Assembly (NCBI RefSeq): GCF_964204645.1
Contig: NC_134034.1
Span: 11,866,462-11,930,461, forward strand
Reading direction: 5' to 3'
Source: Tubulanus polymorphus
Taxonomy: Eukaryota; Nemertea; Palaeonemertea; Tubulaniformes; Tubulanidae
DNA length: 64,000 nucleotides
Of the stretch, positions 26,001-39,394 are shown piece after piece (position 1 is the stretch's first letter; each line of letters starts with the position of its first letter). Both the position numbers and the translations under genes were made by a program. Under the pieces are notes generated by a model that worked only from the letters and a program-made list of their open reading frames with translations, ran no database searches and was not told the origin of the DNA.

Positions 26001-26564
26001 ATTATTTGACCAAACATTTGAGTCAAATGAAGTATTTCCAAGTTAAACTAACTCATAACTAGTGGAATTGATGACGTCACTTTCAAGGAAATTCTACACA
26101 CATAAAAATGCAGTTGAAACACAACTAATGGTGAAACATTGATGAATAGCAGACTCTTTACAACGTTCGGTTCTTGAAGCTTTCACAAAATCCGAATTTT
26201 ACGAAAAACGTGGAAAAAATATTTATTATAAAGCTTTAATCTAGAGAGTCGAGGATGAGTTGAGGAGTATTTTAAGAGGAATAACTGAGTATTACAGGAT
26301 ACAGATCACCAGGTGTTGAAAGTATAAATCATTCGTGTTTTAGTGGTTGGTAGGCCTATACGTGTATAGTGCTGGTATATGGAAACTAGAGTGCAAGAAA
26401 ATGTGGGAGAAAACCACAGAATGAGAAAGTACAGCGCCAGAGGAGATGAGAGAGGTCAGCTGAGGCTAAACATTGAAAACAATCAAGTTTTATTTGATCC
26501 TCAGTTTGGCCCTTTTAATTCGAACCTCAGCATCAGTTCTTTACTTTTGTGAGCTATATAGAGT

Positions 26565-26765
26565 TGATGGCCCACACACAACTGTGGAACTGGATCCAGA
26601 ATCAAATCAAATCCACACAACTGTGGAACATGAAACAAAATGCTACGAGCAGACGTACCAGTCTAGTCTGAAATGCCGGTCTCAAGTCTAGTCTGAAATA
26701 CCGGTCTCAAGTCTAGTCTGAAATACCGGTCTCAAGTCTAGTCTGAAATACCGGTCTCAAGTGAG
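26565..26765 (+). repeat. two 39-bp units followed by a 25-bp repeat
   Basis: 26570-26635 holds two units of the 39-bp family. 26660-26765 holds four copies of AAGTCTAGTCTGAAATACCG (25-bp unit). Confidence 0.85.
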
Positions 26766-28424
26766 ACAAGTCGAGCCATTAGCGATTTGAATATTTCATG
26801 ATTAACTAATGACATTTAACGCGGGCAAAGGCGACGTAATTGAAAGAGGTAAAACTCTGGAGACGTTTCTACGGAGAAATACCATTACTAGAGCGTCGTT
26901 AAAACAGAGGTTAACGACCCTGACCACGAGATAATGACCAGTCGTATTTCAGCGATATCTTCGACGGCTCCCGGGGAAATCTTTATCACACCGGACAGAA
27001 ACCGATCGAGCGACCGCTAGCGTGGCATGACAGGAAACTGGCACTAAATCACGAACTGCGGCTACGAGGAACAATTAACGAGCGAAAAACGAAGACGATC
27101 CCCCTCCACCCTCCCCCCCCCCCTGCTGCGAGTTTTATACACAGGAATATACACTGCGCTGAATACCAATCCATCCAATCTTTCTTAATCGCGAGATAAA
27201 TCATTCCCTGTACAGTTAAAGAAGTAAAAGGTGATGAATTCAAAACACTTTCATCAAAGTGAAGCCTCAAGCATGAGCTCAGTTGTAACTTTGACTTTTC
27301 AACCACGGCAGTCGTAAACAACAATAGCCACGACGATCACATGATGATTCTAGGGGTCGTCAAATGAATTCTATATTTAGATTTTAGAACGGACAGGACA
27401 GCGGGTCAAAATCAGCAGGTCTCACATTCTGGTCGGCTAGGAGCGAGATATCTCTGACGCGCTGATAGACACGAAAGACATCAGTGGCGAAAAAAGTCCG
27501 AAAGAGACAATATGAAACACTTAAGGAGTTTCACAAGGGGGGATGTTTGGCCCCGCAGCACGAGTTAGGAATCATGATGACAGATAGCAATAAACACCAG
27601 CAGGGAAGAGCGTGACTTTAATAAGACACCGGACAATAACATCCTACAGAGTGTTGACTGTTTAATTAACTCTCGGCAGACAAACTGATTACTTTGTTTT
27701 CTCTATTTGTCTCATCTTACCAGAGAGTGTAATGAGTCATGACATCTGTCTGACTGGACAGCAATCTCCGCTGTCTTATCGGACAGTAATCACTGCTGTC
27801 TTACAGCTAACGGACAATCAACGTTATTGTCTTTTTACCGAATTCGCAGCAATGAGCAACGATCTATCTCTATTAGGGGGGGGGGGGTCTATAGGGGGTG
27901 GTTCCTGGGGATGCAGATCCCTGCCTTACCGACGAGGTTGTTGCCCTTTTTGTCAAGATGCCGATCCTTAAAACCTGTAACTTTGACTCTCAACCTCTCG
28001 GTAATCGTAGCCTTTCGGATGAACTTCTTCAGAAATATCTACCGGCGAAGTTGGGGCGACAAGCGTGGCCTTCGGTGTGGCAGTTTTATCCGAGAAATTC
28101 CTTTCTTTTTCATTAGATTCGAGCACATTCCAATTTTTGTAGATGCCCCAGTTGAAATGTACTTTCGCGCGGGAAAAAAAATTTTCTTCGGATATTCGCG
28201 ATTTTTTTCTCGTAAAAAGATTCATCAACAACGATAAACTGTTTAGTGAAAATATCAGCGCAGACGTGTTCTCACTGTTAGAACAATAGTTCAGAGCAAT
28301 AAGTGGCAGATGTAGGAATGGGGTAGGGGGCCCGTCGGGGGTCGGGGGAATAGGGGGTGGAGCTACTGACTGAAACATGTAGAATATGTAAAATACTTCA
28401 TCTAGAGTCGAAAGAGAATTCAAA

Positions 28425-28955
28425 ATTGTGGAATCGAATTAATCGCACACAACTATGAGAGTGGATCCAGTCAAATTGAACTCTTATAACGGTGGAACTG
28501 GGTTCAGAGTCAAATCAATCCCACACAACTGTGGAAATGTCGAACTGGATCCAGAGTCAAATCAAACCCACACAACTGTGGAACTTGATCCAGAGTCAAA
28601 TCAATCCCACACAACTGTGGAACTCGCTTCAGAGTCAAAGCAATCCCACACAACTGTGGAACTGGGTTCAGAGTCAAATTAAACCCACACAAGGGTGGAA
28701 CTTGATCCAGAGTCAAATCAATCCCACACAACTGTGGAAATGTGGAACTGGATCCAGAGTCAAATCAAACCCACACAACTGTGGAACTTGATCCAGAGTC
28801 AAATCAATCCCACACAACTGTGGAACTGGGTTCAGAGTCAAAGCAATCCCACACAACTGTGGAACTGGGTTCAGAGTCAAATTAAACCCACACAAGGGTG
28901 GAACTTGATCCAGAGTCAAATCAATCCCACACAACTGTGGAACTGACTCAGCTGC
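28425..28955 (+). repeat. 39-bp minisatellite array with duplicated block
   Basis: About 13 copies of the 39-bp family (CACACAACTGTGGAACTTGA and variants). A block of about 203 bp (28530-28735 and 28733-28937), marked by an ACAAGGGTGGAACTTG variant, is duplicated. Both strands are open by periodicity only. Confidence 0.95.
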
Positions 28956-29289
28956 ATATTTGTTTATTAAGCCTCAAGTAGGGTAGAGTGAGGAAGTCGT
29001 TTGTGTTAAATCCCTAAGAGATAAACGGCACATCAGAGATAATAGAATTTACGAGTTTTCTTTCGACAGTCTATGAGCGTTTCTCCAAGTCAATCGGGAC
29101 CCGATTGTAATAGTATCGAATTTCCGTTGCTATCGGCGATGATTTAGTGTACAACAGTGAATTCACTGGTAATGCGTTAACATCGATTGATTTACGCAAT
29201 GAAAGATCAAACCATGAATGAAGTTTAAATCATTAATGAGAATAACATCGACTAAACAATCGCGGCCTTTAATAACCCGACAATAACAA

Positions 29290-30200
29290 CCCAACCGGTG
29301 TATACGTTCCCAGACAATCATAACCATGGTTCCATACATACGTTCCCAGACAATCATAACCATGGCTTCATACATACATGCCCACGACTATGGTTCATAT
29401 AACCATGGTTCCATACATACATGCCCACGACTACGGTTCATATAACCATGGCTCAATACATACATGCCCACGACTACGGTTCATATAACCATGGTTCCAT
29501 ACATACATGCCCACGACTACCGTTCATATAACCATGGTTCCATACATACATGCCCACGACTACGGTTCATATAACCATGGCTCAATACATACATGCCCAC
29601 GACTACGGTTCATATAACCATGGCTCCATACATACATGCCCACGACTATGGTTCATATAACCATGGCTCCATACATACATGCCCACGACTACGGTTCATA
29701 TAACCATGGCTCAATACATACATGCCCACAACTATGGTTCATATAACCATGGTTCCATACATACATGCCCACGACTATGGTTCATATAACCATGGTTCCA
29801 TACATACATGCCCACGACTACGGTTCATATAACCATGGTTCCATACATACATGCCCACGACTACCGTTCATATAACCATGGTTCCATACATACATGCCCA
29901 CGACTACCGTTCATATAACCATGGCTCCATACATACATGCCCACGACTACCGTTCATATAACCATGGTTCCATACATACATGCCCACGACTACGGTTCAT
30001 ATAACCATGGTTCCATACATACATGCCCACGACTACCGTTCATATAACCATGGCTCCATACATACATGCACACGACTACCGTTCATATAACCATGGCTCC
30101 ATACATACATGCCCACGACTACCGTTCATATAACCATGGTTCCATACATACATGCCCACGACTACGGTTCATATAACCATGGTTCCATATATACATGCCC
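29290..30200. repeat. 43-bp satellite, about 20 copies
   Basis: Unit CCATGGTTCCATACATACAT plus GCCCACGACTACGGTTCATATAA. Each unit contains the palindrome CCATGG. Point variants (GGTT/GGCT, TACGG/TACCG/TATGG) recur in blocks, indicating unequal exchange. Confidence 0.96.
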
Positions 30201-30487
30201 AAAATCATTCTTCTATTAATGAAGCAACTTATGATAAAAGAAAGATTAAACTCATAACTGCGCAACAGGATCCGGCGTAGATTATGGAGATGGGTAAAAA
30301 AAATACGATAAGAACAGCAATGGAGAACACTGAAATTGATCACAGATAAAAAGACAAGCAGTTGATTTGTATATCAGAGAGTACGGGGGTCAATAACTAT
30401 AGGAACAATCACAACAATAGAAAGGAAGCAATCGAAATGAATCGATCAATTTTCTAATAAAAATGTAACGTTTTTGTGCAATGAATA

Positions 30488-30645
30488 AACCAGCCGCGGT
30501 CTCTGGTAGAGAAACCAGCCGCGGTCTCTGGTAGAGAAACCAGCCGCGGTCTCTCGTCGAGAAACCAGCCGCGGTCTGCCGTAGAGAAACCAGCCGCGGT
30601 CTCTCGTCGAGAAACCAGCCGCGGTCCCTCGTAGAGAAACCACGC
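30488..30645. repeat. 25-bp tandem repeat
   Basis: Six copies of AACCAGCCGCGGTCTCTGG with alternating GTAGAG or GTCGAG ends. Confidence 0.92.
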
Positions 30646-30904
30646 GATTAATCGACAAAATTAAAAAAACGTTAATTTTTCGATACTCATCGTCGTCGAC
30701 GACGAGGAGGAGCAATCTACGTGATTTGCGATCAATTGATCGCGGAACCTGCTGGAGGAAAATGTGGTGAAATTCTCTCCGGAAATCTATACAAATTGTT
30801 ATCGATAGTTTTTATTAAGTGACGCAAAGTATTGATCAATAACCTGTGTGAACAGTTTCAAATATATCACATATGATGAACCCTGCTAGCAGTTATAATT
30901 AGTG

Positions 30905-31165
30905 TGGGATCCAGTTCCACAGTTGTGTGGGTTTAATTTGTCTCTGAACCCGGTTCCACAATTGTGTAGGTTTGCTTTGTCTCTGGATCCAGTTCCACAG
31001 TTGTGTGGGTTTAATTTGTCTTTGAATCCAGTTCCACAGTTGTGTGGGTTTAATTTGTCTCTGAATCCAGTTCCACAGTTGTGTGGGTTTGATTTGTCTC
31101 TGAATCCAGTTCTACAGTTGTGTTGGTTTAGTTTTACTCCGAACCCAGTTCCACAGATGTATGTT
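30905..31165 (-). repeat. 39-bp minisatellite, inverted orientation
   Basis: Seven copies of CCAGTTCCACAGTTGTGTGG plus GTTTAATTTGTCTCTGAA, the complement of the unit at 25460. The 128-codon frame through it is periodicity-derived. Confidence 0.93.
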
Positions 31166-32449
31166 ACAGTGACTAGAGACTCAATTGCCTGTGTTCGGAG
31201 GTGCCACCTGTTTTACAATAAGTTGTTTGGGGCAAAAAATGAAAATTATTGTATAACAGCTATTTACGGAATCACGTTGTTTTTCTAACGCTCGTACGCC
31301 ACACAGCTACAGGTGATGTAATAATTATATTAGTACGAGTAGACTGAACATATTTCTGGAGAGGAATGCACAAAAAGTCTTGAAAATCTGATATTTTAGG
31401 TTTGCGGAATACCCTATGATTATTACAGACATTTCAACCATCTGATGCAAACTCATATTCTAGTAAATTTAACCTTTTCTAAAGAAGTTTTTTTTTTCAA
31501 AATTCGGTCATCTTTAAACAATTGCGTACAAAAGCTCTTTATCATTGGATTTCGGAATGAAGAGTTTAGCTATGTAGGTACATGACCTTACGGATATCTC
31601 GTGCCCTCAGGACAGTAACCGATGACTACTGCCAGTACTGAGTACCGATAACTGCTGCAGGTTCTAAGAGAGACTGATAAGAATAATTCAACAGTCTTCA
31701 CTTCAGCGTGCAGGAAACTTGAATAGAGGTATGAGAAATTCTGTTAGAATATCATTCATCTACGGAGACCAGTTGAAAGAGTTCATTAGGAGAGAGGGAG
31801 GGAGGGAGATGGAGAGGAGGGAGAAAGCCCCTGAATGGAGATTTAATCAATTCAGAAATTCAGCAATTCATTTACAGTGCGGCAACTTTGGAAGACTTTC
31901 GTAAAGACGGGGTAAGGTTTCGCCGGGATTAGGAAACCAAGGACTCCAGACTTCAATCAACTCTTCGGATACCGACCTCCCAGACATTTCGCCTTAGTAC
32001 ATATCGCCTAATCGAACTACGGACAGATATCGTAACCATAAAACATCTCAATTAACATCAAAATTATAACTTAGGAAAAATAAAACCATTCACGTGGAAA
32101 ATGTAGAGTTATGCAGGACAGGTGCGAGCTAACTATACTAAATCCTAAACAATGCTTAGTAATATTTCTCAGTGAAAAGTTTTAGAATATTTGTTGTTTG
32201 TAAACATTCGATGGAACGTTGTTGAACACAATGATTCGTTCATAAAATAACAGACATGCCAGGTATGCGAAAATAGAACATCTCCCCCGACCGACCCCCC
32301 AACCCCCTCCGCGGGGAACGGATAAAAATGCTAAATATCGCTACTAGACAGAGAACATGTGTGCAACAAACTTAGGTATTGTTCTTAGTGGTGATTTATA
32401 CGGCTAATTTTAGTTCCAGTAGCACAGTTATGATAAATGCGTTTCAAAG

Positions 32450-32775
32450 GAATTGAAAATGAACTATTTGATTCACGCAAACTGTGGGACTGGGTCCAGA
32501 TTCAAATTAAACCCATACATCTGTGGAACTGGGCCCAGAGACAAATAAAACCCACACAACTGTGGAACTGGATACAGAGTCAAATTAAACCCCGACAACT
32601 GTGGAACTGGGTCCATATTCAAATTAAATCCATACAACTGTGGAACTGGGTCCAGATTCAAATTAAACTCACACAACTTTGGAACTGGGTCCAGAGTGAA
32701 ATTAAACCCACATAACTGTAGAACTGATTCCAGAGTCAAATTAAACCCACAGAACTGTGGAACTTTGTCCTTGGC
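32450..32775 (+). repeat. 39-bp minisatellite with MITE remnant at its edge
   Basis: Seven or eight copies of the 39-bp unit begin at about 32480. The left edge (32452-32466) is AATTGAAAATGAACT, the centre of the MITE at 13314-13427, so the array sits where a MITE right arm would be. Confidence 0.9.
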
Positions 32776-33581
32776 AATGGAGAAAAAACCGGGCTAGTCC
32801 GTGATGGAAATGAAAAATCAAATGTCACGCAACCGTATAATGAACAGAACTGTGTTTTATTCTTGTTATTTTGCGTGGATAAATGGAGTTAATTACGTGA
32901 GATATCGCGTTCAATATCGAGCCGCAGAATGAATGTAAGCAGTAATCATACGTACCAGATACATTCATAGTGTTATAGCGTATATACCTTCATGTTTGTA
33001 AAAAATAACTTATATATTTATTTTAAAAAAAAACCCCGTAAATCCGAGTCCATTCAAAAGTAAAATGTGATGCACTTCCTGGAAATGTCAAGTTCATCGA
33101 TGAAACCTCAAAAGCCGATCAGAAAATTCTACGAAGCGGGCATCGTTTTTCAAATGTTTTTTGTTTTTTAAGTCGCTGATGTTGTAAGATAAGATAAGAT
33201 GTAATTCTATTTCGCCGGACTAAAATTATCAAATAAAGAGAAGAGGTGATGCATAATGAAATTATCCAATAGCAGTTTAGGGTGAATTCGCGGAGACGGC
33301 CATCTTTTCTCTGCGGAACGGCGTTTATCCGTCTGCCAGGCCTCGTATCCGCAACAAAAACTGATCAGCGACAAAAAACTCCTCTCTGCAGCTGAGAATC
33401 CGTACGCTCGTCGCAGATGCGGGCTTTCCTCGAATTCTTTTTTGCGAACGCGAAAATCTAGGATAATGCTGGGCGCGGAAGTCAAACGAATGCATCACAT
33501 ATATCGATGCAGTCCATAGCGCGAGTCCTAGTTCTAGTACTAGACCTTGACCTAATTCTAGTCCTACATATCTCTTGCATA

Positions 33582-33727
33582 CGAGAGAAATCCCACAATA
33601 ACAAAGCCAAAATCAGTACGCCTGATGTTGGCTAACAGTTGTTAGCCGAAACGTCGCTCCTCAAAATACAATCATTCTGACATGGAATTTTTTCAATTTT
33701 GGCTTAGTTATTGTGGGATTTCTCTCG
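33582..33727. mobile_element. foldback with hammerhead-like core
   Basis: Arms CGAGAGAAATCCCACAATAA and TTATTGTGGGATTTCTCTCG (one mismatch) bound 146 bp. Inside is CTGATGT (33622-33628), a perfect GGCTAAC/GTTAGCC hairpin and GAAAC (33648-33652). Unlike other copies the core reads CTGATGT, not CTGATGA. Confidence 0.7.
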
Positions 33728-34194
33728 TCATCATCATACACGGATATTGTGTATCTTCTCGTCTAATCTCTTGCGTAGTGTGCTAGTACCGGCTCTAGTA
33801 ACTAGTCCTAGTCATTTCTTAAGTTTTCATTTTCACATAAACTATAGGATTTAGTTCTTAGCAGATAAAGAGTGTGGCACTTTTTCAATCTCGAGGTCTG
33901 GTCTATGGACTCAATGAAATAACGAACAGCAACCGAAGTTAGAGCCTCGACGTCCGATAGAAAATCATGCGCGTGAATTAACAAAGTTCAAAAAGCCTAA
34001 GGCCCTTTTCGATTGTGCGGTGAAGCTTCCAGAAGTAGAGGAATTATTTACTTCGGTTTCGATTGCAGTGTTTAAAAGTTTTTGTCAATTCTTTAGTCTC
34101 GTAACGATGGCAGCAATTACATTCAACAGAGAAGAATACTCCATCATCCAGAGGAGTGTATAATAGAAATGATGGCCTTAATCTTCACTGTGAA

Positions 34195-34395
34195 ACCATC
34201 GTTCAGCTGGGCATGGATTTAGCTAGGTGTAGATTCAGCTAGACATGGGTTCAGCTAGGCCTTGGTTCAGTTAGACGTGGGTTCAGCTAGGCGTGGGTTC
34301 AGCTAGGCGTTGGTTCAGTGAGATGTGGGTTCAGCTAGGCGTGGGTTCAGCTAGACGTGGGTTCAGCTAAGCACGGGTTCAGCTAGGCGTTTGTT
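34195..34395. repeat. 16-bp tandem repeat
   Basis: About twelve copies of GGGTTCAGCTAGGCGT with variants. Followed at 34470-34515 by a CT-rich microsatellite. Confidence 0.9.
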
Positions 34396-35224
34396 TAGCT
34401 AGAATATGCCAATACCCGCTCTCAGATTCAGCGAAAAATCATTTGTGGCAGACGCATTATTTGATACACTTTTCCCCCCTCTCTCTCTCTCTCCTTTCTC
34501 TCTTTCTCTCTCCGCACTTACACACAGCTATTAATGCAATATCAAATAACCCCTTGTTCTCAAATTGACTAGTCGCATTTCGTTTCTCGGCGCAAAAAGA
34601 CCGAGTTCTTTTTTTGGTTTTCGCTGACGAAAATGACAGTCGCACTTAGCGAAAAGTTTCTCCGATACGGCTGTTTATAATACGCGGCGAAAGGCGACTA
34701 ATTGTAAGTAATCGCGAGGTAAACGCCCTTTCGGCAACTGCTCTGCTCTAATTGCCGGTGAGGGAAATTATTCTTTGATTAGTCCAAAGAGAAAGCGTTG
34801 TTTCACCAAGTTTCGGGAATGTCAATAACAAGTCGGTGCAATCCTGTCTATATGCATTACGGGTTTGAGTTACGGAGCTGTGATGCCTGATGTTATTGTA
34901 ATGCGTTCTGAAACGGTCGATTCGCGATCATTAATCATTTTCTTATGATCGTTTTTGTAAGCGAAAAGTCTGATTACTCCAAGCTGATATCAAATCGTCA
35001 CATATTGAAGATTAAGATATATCAATTATAATAAGCATGGTTTTTACTTATGAATTTTTGAAAATGTTTATTGTGTTTGGGATTACTGATCAGACTACTA
35101 ATTAACGAACATACTTCTACTTTTAATTCAACTAGAGGATTATCACACATATTAATCAAGATTAAAATCTTTTTTTAAATCTAAATGTCGAAGAAAGTAT
35201 TATGAAAGAATTCATAAAGAGAAA

Positions 35225-35500
35225 TTTAATTTGACTCTCGATCCAGTTCCGCAACACAGTTTTGCGGGTTTGATTTGTTTCTGGGCCCAGTTCCACAGTT
35301 GTGTGGGTTTAATTTGTCTCTGGGCCCAGTTCCACAGTTGTGTGGGTTTAATTTGTCTCTGGGCCCAGTTCCACAGTTGTGTGGGTTTAATTTGTCTCTG
35401 GGCCCAGTTCCACAGTTGTGTGTTTAATTTGTCTCTGGGCCCAGTTCCACAGTTGTGTGGGTTTAATTTGTCTCCGGACCCAGTTGCACAAATGTGTGGC
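35225..35500 (-). repeat. 39-bp minisatellite, inverted orientation
   Basis: Seven copies of GGCCCAGTTCCACAGTTGTG plus TGGGTTTAATTTGTCTCT. Very low divergence between central units (GGGCCCAG variant fixed) suggests recent homogenisation. Confidence 0.94.
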
Positions 35501-35934
35501 TGCCGTTTTGTCCATCGTTAATAAACATTGCAAAAAAAATGCTAAGACATAAAGATCCTCGACTGGCAGAAATAAACACGGATCAGGAATGTTGCGAGAG
35601 TAAAGATTAACCGAAGGAATTCTCATTCCGGTCAGGTTTTATCGCTGATAGTATCTACTCCGCAATACGCATAAATCGCGGCAAATTAAACAAAACGCCT
35701 GAAAGGCGAAATAGCATCGGAGACTCTGGTTTGGGGGGAGGGAGGTGGGGAGAGTGTGTGAAATTTACATGAATTTCATCGCGTGTAAATTATACATTAA
35801 AGCCACCATTTCAACGAGTAAACAACGTTATAAATCATTAGTGAATTCACGTATATTTGTCGACTGATACCTGCATTCGAGAAACTGAGATAAACTATAG
35901 ACTCCGTTCAGCGTTCAGTGTTCTCCGTAACAGG

Positions 35935-36215
35935 TTTTTAGAGGGGTGGCCACCCCTTTCATTCATTTACACATCCGCCCCTCTGAAAATCGTTAGCCAC
36001 CCCTTATAGAATATCTGCTGCCCCGACCAGAGTGGATGTCAATATTCTATCAATGCTGATAGTTGCTTTGAAATATATTGAAGTAATCTGAAAAATAGAA
36101 GATTACACCGAAGCTTAATCTTTGTTTTTTTTGGGTGGATTGGAAGCCTTGTTATTTCAGCAGCCACGATATCATAATGCAGCCCCTTTAATATCCAAGC
36201 ACATGGAGGAAACAC
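35935..36215 (+). mobile_element. dispersed repeat R1, copy 2
   Basis: Homologous to 23400-23780; begins with the palindromic AGAGGGGTGGCCACCCCTTT. An (ATT)n microsatellite of about 17 units follows at 36241-36292. Confidence 0.78.
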
Positions 36216-36239
36216 TAATCCGCTTATATTCTGGACACA

Positions 36240-36296
<57 letters not shown>

Positions 36297-36501
36297 ATTT
36301 ATAGTGCCTGTATCCATAAAAAAATGTGATCAAAGACACTTTTGTACCAGTAATGAAAACAGATGCATTTTCAGACGTCGCCGGAAAATTGCTAAGCTGT
36401 CAGATAATCTAATAGAAATACATATCACTTGGAAAAAAGGTTTCAATTCTATTCCCCACTTCCTATTCACGTGCGTACATTAATTTTTGCCCTTATCTTA
36501 A

Positions 36502-36789
36502 CCCTTTCAGTGCGTCTACACCGCAGTGCGGTGTATAAATCAGTGATAGATTTTGCTAGTACACCGCACTGCGGTGTATTGATGTAATTAGTAATTTGTA
36601 ATTATCTCTATTGAAAAATGGCAGCAAGTGTCAAACATAGTGAAATACTAGTAACTAACGATACACCGCACTGCGGTGTAGACGCACTATAGTGGTATTC
36701 CCATTGTTCAACACACTAGGGTGGAATTTTTTAGAATTTTCAAATTTTCTCCAGCACTATAGGGTATTAATTAGTCAGCACTGAAAGGG
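36502..36789 (+). mobile_element. piggyBac-like MITE, copy B (intact TTAA duplication)
   Basis: TTAA at 36498-36501 and 36790-36793 flanks a 288-bp element with 12-bp terminal repeats CCCTTTCAGTGC/GCACTGAAAGGG. Three internal copies of the palindrome ACACCGCA(G/C)TGCGGTGT. TTAA target sites with CCC...GGG ends are the hallmark of the piggyBac superfamily. Confidence 0.9.
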
Positions 36790-37334
36790 TTAAAGGAGTC
36801 AATGCGGACCCGACACCTGGAGTACAGAATGAAGCCCGACGAGAATGAAAGATGCACCGGAGAAGACTAAAACTTGACTAATGCTTTAATGAGATTCAAT
36901 TCGCTTCAATTTAAGTCAATTAGCGAAGATCGTCGAAGATCGTCGCCGTCTTAATCGCGAGAAACTTCATAATTCGATCTCACTTGCAGTGTCGCGTATA
37001 ATCGGTAAGGGTTCCGCTGTAAAAACAGAGACCGTCTAACATCTTGTATGTCACGCGTCGTAGAGAATCCTTACGCAGCCAGACGTAGCTCGGGGAGGGG
37101 GCTTGACTTTGAAAGTATCGCAATAACTATTGACTTTTTACCTTGAAATTGAGGCAGTGGAACCTCGTTATGACGAACTTGGACGCGGACCTGGAAATAT
37201 GTTCGTTATAACCGATAGTTCAGTTATATCCGGTATGAAATGATTGAAATTTTCCGACTTGGGACGAAGTTCTAGGTTTGTAATTGCCGATAAATCAAAT
37301 GAATCTGGAAAACTGGATCTTGGAGATAAAATTC

Positions 37335-37449
37335 TAGGACACAGTTCCACAGTTCTGAGTTAAATTTGACTCTAGAGTCAAAACATTGAAAATGAACTAA
37401 CTTTAACTCAGAGTTAACCCCCGCAACTCACAACTGCAAAACCAGGCCT
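37335..37449. mobile_element. decayed copy of the 114-bp foldback MITE
   Basis: CACAGTTCCACAGTTCTGAG, TTGAAAATGAACTAAC and AACTCACAACTGCAAAACC align with 13314-13427 over its whole length. Confidence 0.7.
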
Positions 37450-37714
37450 AGGTTTGTAAGAACCGGATCAGATAAATCGGTTAACTGGATCCTAAAGAGG
37501 AGGGTCGTACTGAAATATTCCTGGCCAGAAAGACGATGAATGCCGAATGGGAAAGATCCATTTTTCAGTGTAAATACAATATCCGCAAAATGTGATCCGT
37601 CATCTGAGTCCGGATAAGAAGCCTGTAGTGAGACACAGATACCAGAGAAAACTACTCATTCCACTGGTCAATAGAATGCATTACTCCAATGTGGAAGCAT
37701 CAAAAACAATATTG

Positions 37715-37895
37715 ATCTGAGAGGAGAGAGAGGAAAGAGAGAGGATAGTGTCTGAGAGGAGAGAGAGGAGAGAGAGGAAAGAGAGAGGAGAGTGTCTGAG
37801 AGAAGAGAGAGTAGAGGAGAGAAGAGAGTGTCTGAGAGAGGAGAGTGTCTGAGAGGAGAGAGAGGAGAGAGAGGAAAGAGAGAAGAGTGTCCGAG
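37715..37895. repeat. GA-rich low-complexity tract
   Basis: Repeats of GAGAGGAGAGAGAGGAAAGA and GTGTCTGAGAG. Purine strand is plus; complementary frames are artefacts. Confidence 0.95.
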
Positions 37896-38194
37896 ATTGT
37901 CCCGAAATGACCAAACAAACCACTGATTTCATCTCGCCAGCAAAAAACCAGATCTTGTTCGTTCATCTTACAAATGCCGTTCTATTTTTCTCGACAGACC
38001 AAATATTACACAAGATTGTCGCAACAAGAGCTACCAATCAAGAGCTACCAATCACCGTTAGCAGTCAGAGAATATGTATGGTTGAATATCTCCGGGAACA
38101 GGTCTCAAAAGTTCTCAGAAAAGTTTCAATCTTCAATTCAAATAGAAAAATCGACAAAAAGTTCTTAAACCTTTGAAGGTTATATGAATAGTTA

Positions 38195-39010
38195 TTTGCA
38201 AGTCTCGATGTATTCGATTAGGCAGCCAACAACAAGAATAACGCCGATCAGTCGCTTGCCGGTTCAGGCTGGTCGAAAGATTGTTTGAATGAACCGGAAC
38301 CGAAATAACCAATTGTGTGCTTCGATTTAAAACCATAAATTCTGTAAACTCGTCCGCCGATCACACAACCATATCTGTAATAAGATAGAAACCCACTATC
38401 TACAGATTAAAAGAAGTTAAAAACGAGAATTTATTTAATAAATCTAAAATATATATAAGACACGACGTTTCGATCTCACCCTAGAGATCATCGTCAGGTG
38501 TGAGGTAAGCAGTATTATTAGTTGGTATTATTTGGTATTAGTTGGTTATTATAATCAGGTACACCTGACGACGATCTCTAGTGTGAGATCGAAACGTCGT
38601 GTCTTATATATATTTTAGATTTAATGAATAAATTCTTGTTTTTAAATTCTTTTAATCTGTAGATAGTGGGTTTTTTTATCTTATAATCCGTTCACCACGT
38701 TTGAGTGTGATGGTTATCGTTCAACTATGTCTGTATTTCCGATTTCAAAATCAAGCCTCCCTCAGGTGTGGTCGGCTTGTAACAAAAATCGAACGCAATC
38801 TACCGATCAATTAAATATCAGGATCAATCCCTATTTTAAGATCATCATCTCATCAAGCCGCGATCACACGAGCATTTTTTGGCCCGGAACAACGATGTCT
38901 TTCGTAACGCGCTATTTTGGAAAAACTCGAAAAAATTTGATAATTTTCCCTAATGACATAAGTTTTTAATTGTCGAAATGTTATCACAGTTAAACGAGGT
39001 CCATAAGATC
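38195..39010 (+). mobile_element. dispersed repeat R2, copy 1, interrupted by a foldback
   Basis: 38200-38380 and 38720-38865 match 48870-49170 (AATCAGTCGCTTGCC-like, ATGAACCGGAACCGAA, GACAATCCCTATTTTAAGAT-like blocks). The two halves are separated by the foldback at 38381-38683, which is absent from the other copy. Confidence 0.75.
38381..38683. mobile_element. 303-bp foldback with two hammerhead-like cores
   Basis: Arms begin TAAGATAGAAACCCACTATC and end with the near-complement ATCTTA at 38683. Each arm contains the core: minus strand CTGACGA (38491-38497) to GAAAC (38467-38471), plus strand CTGACGA (38565-38571) to GAAAC (38591-38595), each enclosing a GATCTC/GAGATC hairpin. Inserted in repeat R2. 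Confidence 0.78.
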
Positions 39011-39394
39011 CAAAGTCACGATCATCGTGTGTAGCGCGTGTTCTACGTACCGCTAAGCGTATTTGTATTAATACATCCTGTATTAACGTGAAAAATATTT
39101 AACATTTAAAGGTTTTTCGCAGCGCGAGGATCAGCTGCAGGAACTACTGCTGAAAACAACGACGACGACGGAGCAAAAAAAAAAAACAATATCACTTGAA
39201 AACTAATCAAACATGAAACGAATTCGTTTTTCACGACGAAATTTAATTTCCTGCGAAACGAGCAGTCGTCACAAACCTATTGAACCATCGACGACGAAAT
39301 GGAAAAAACTTGTCGATTTACTGAGATACTCGTACGAGAGAACTGCGCTGAGGTTCTCATGTTGGAGAGTAGTGCATTTGAAAGTTTGACTGGG

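Noticed and set aside
33207-33485. 92-codon minus frame in a unique island of the GPCR intron
   Set aside because: Coding-like composition only; no domain and no splice context. Could be conserved non-coding DNA.
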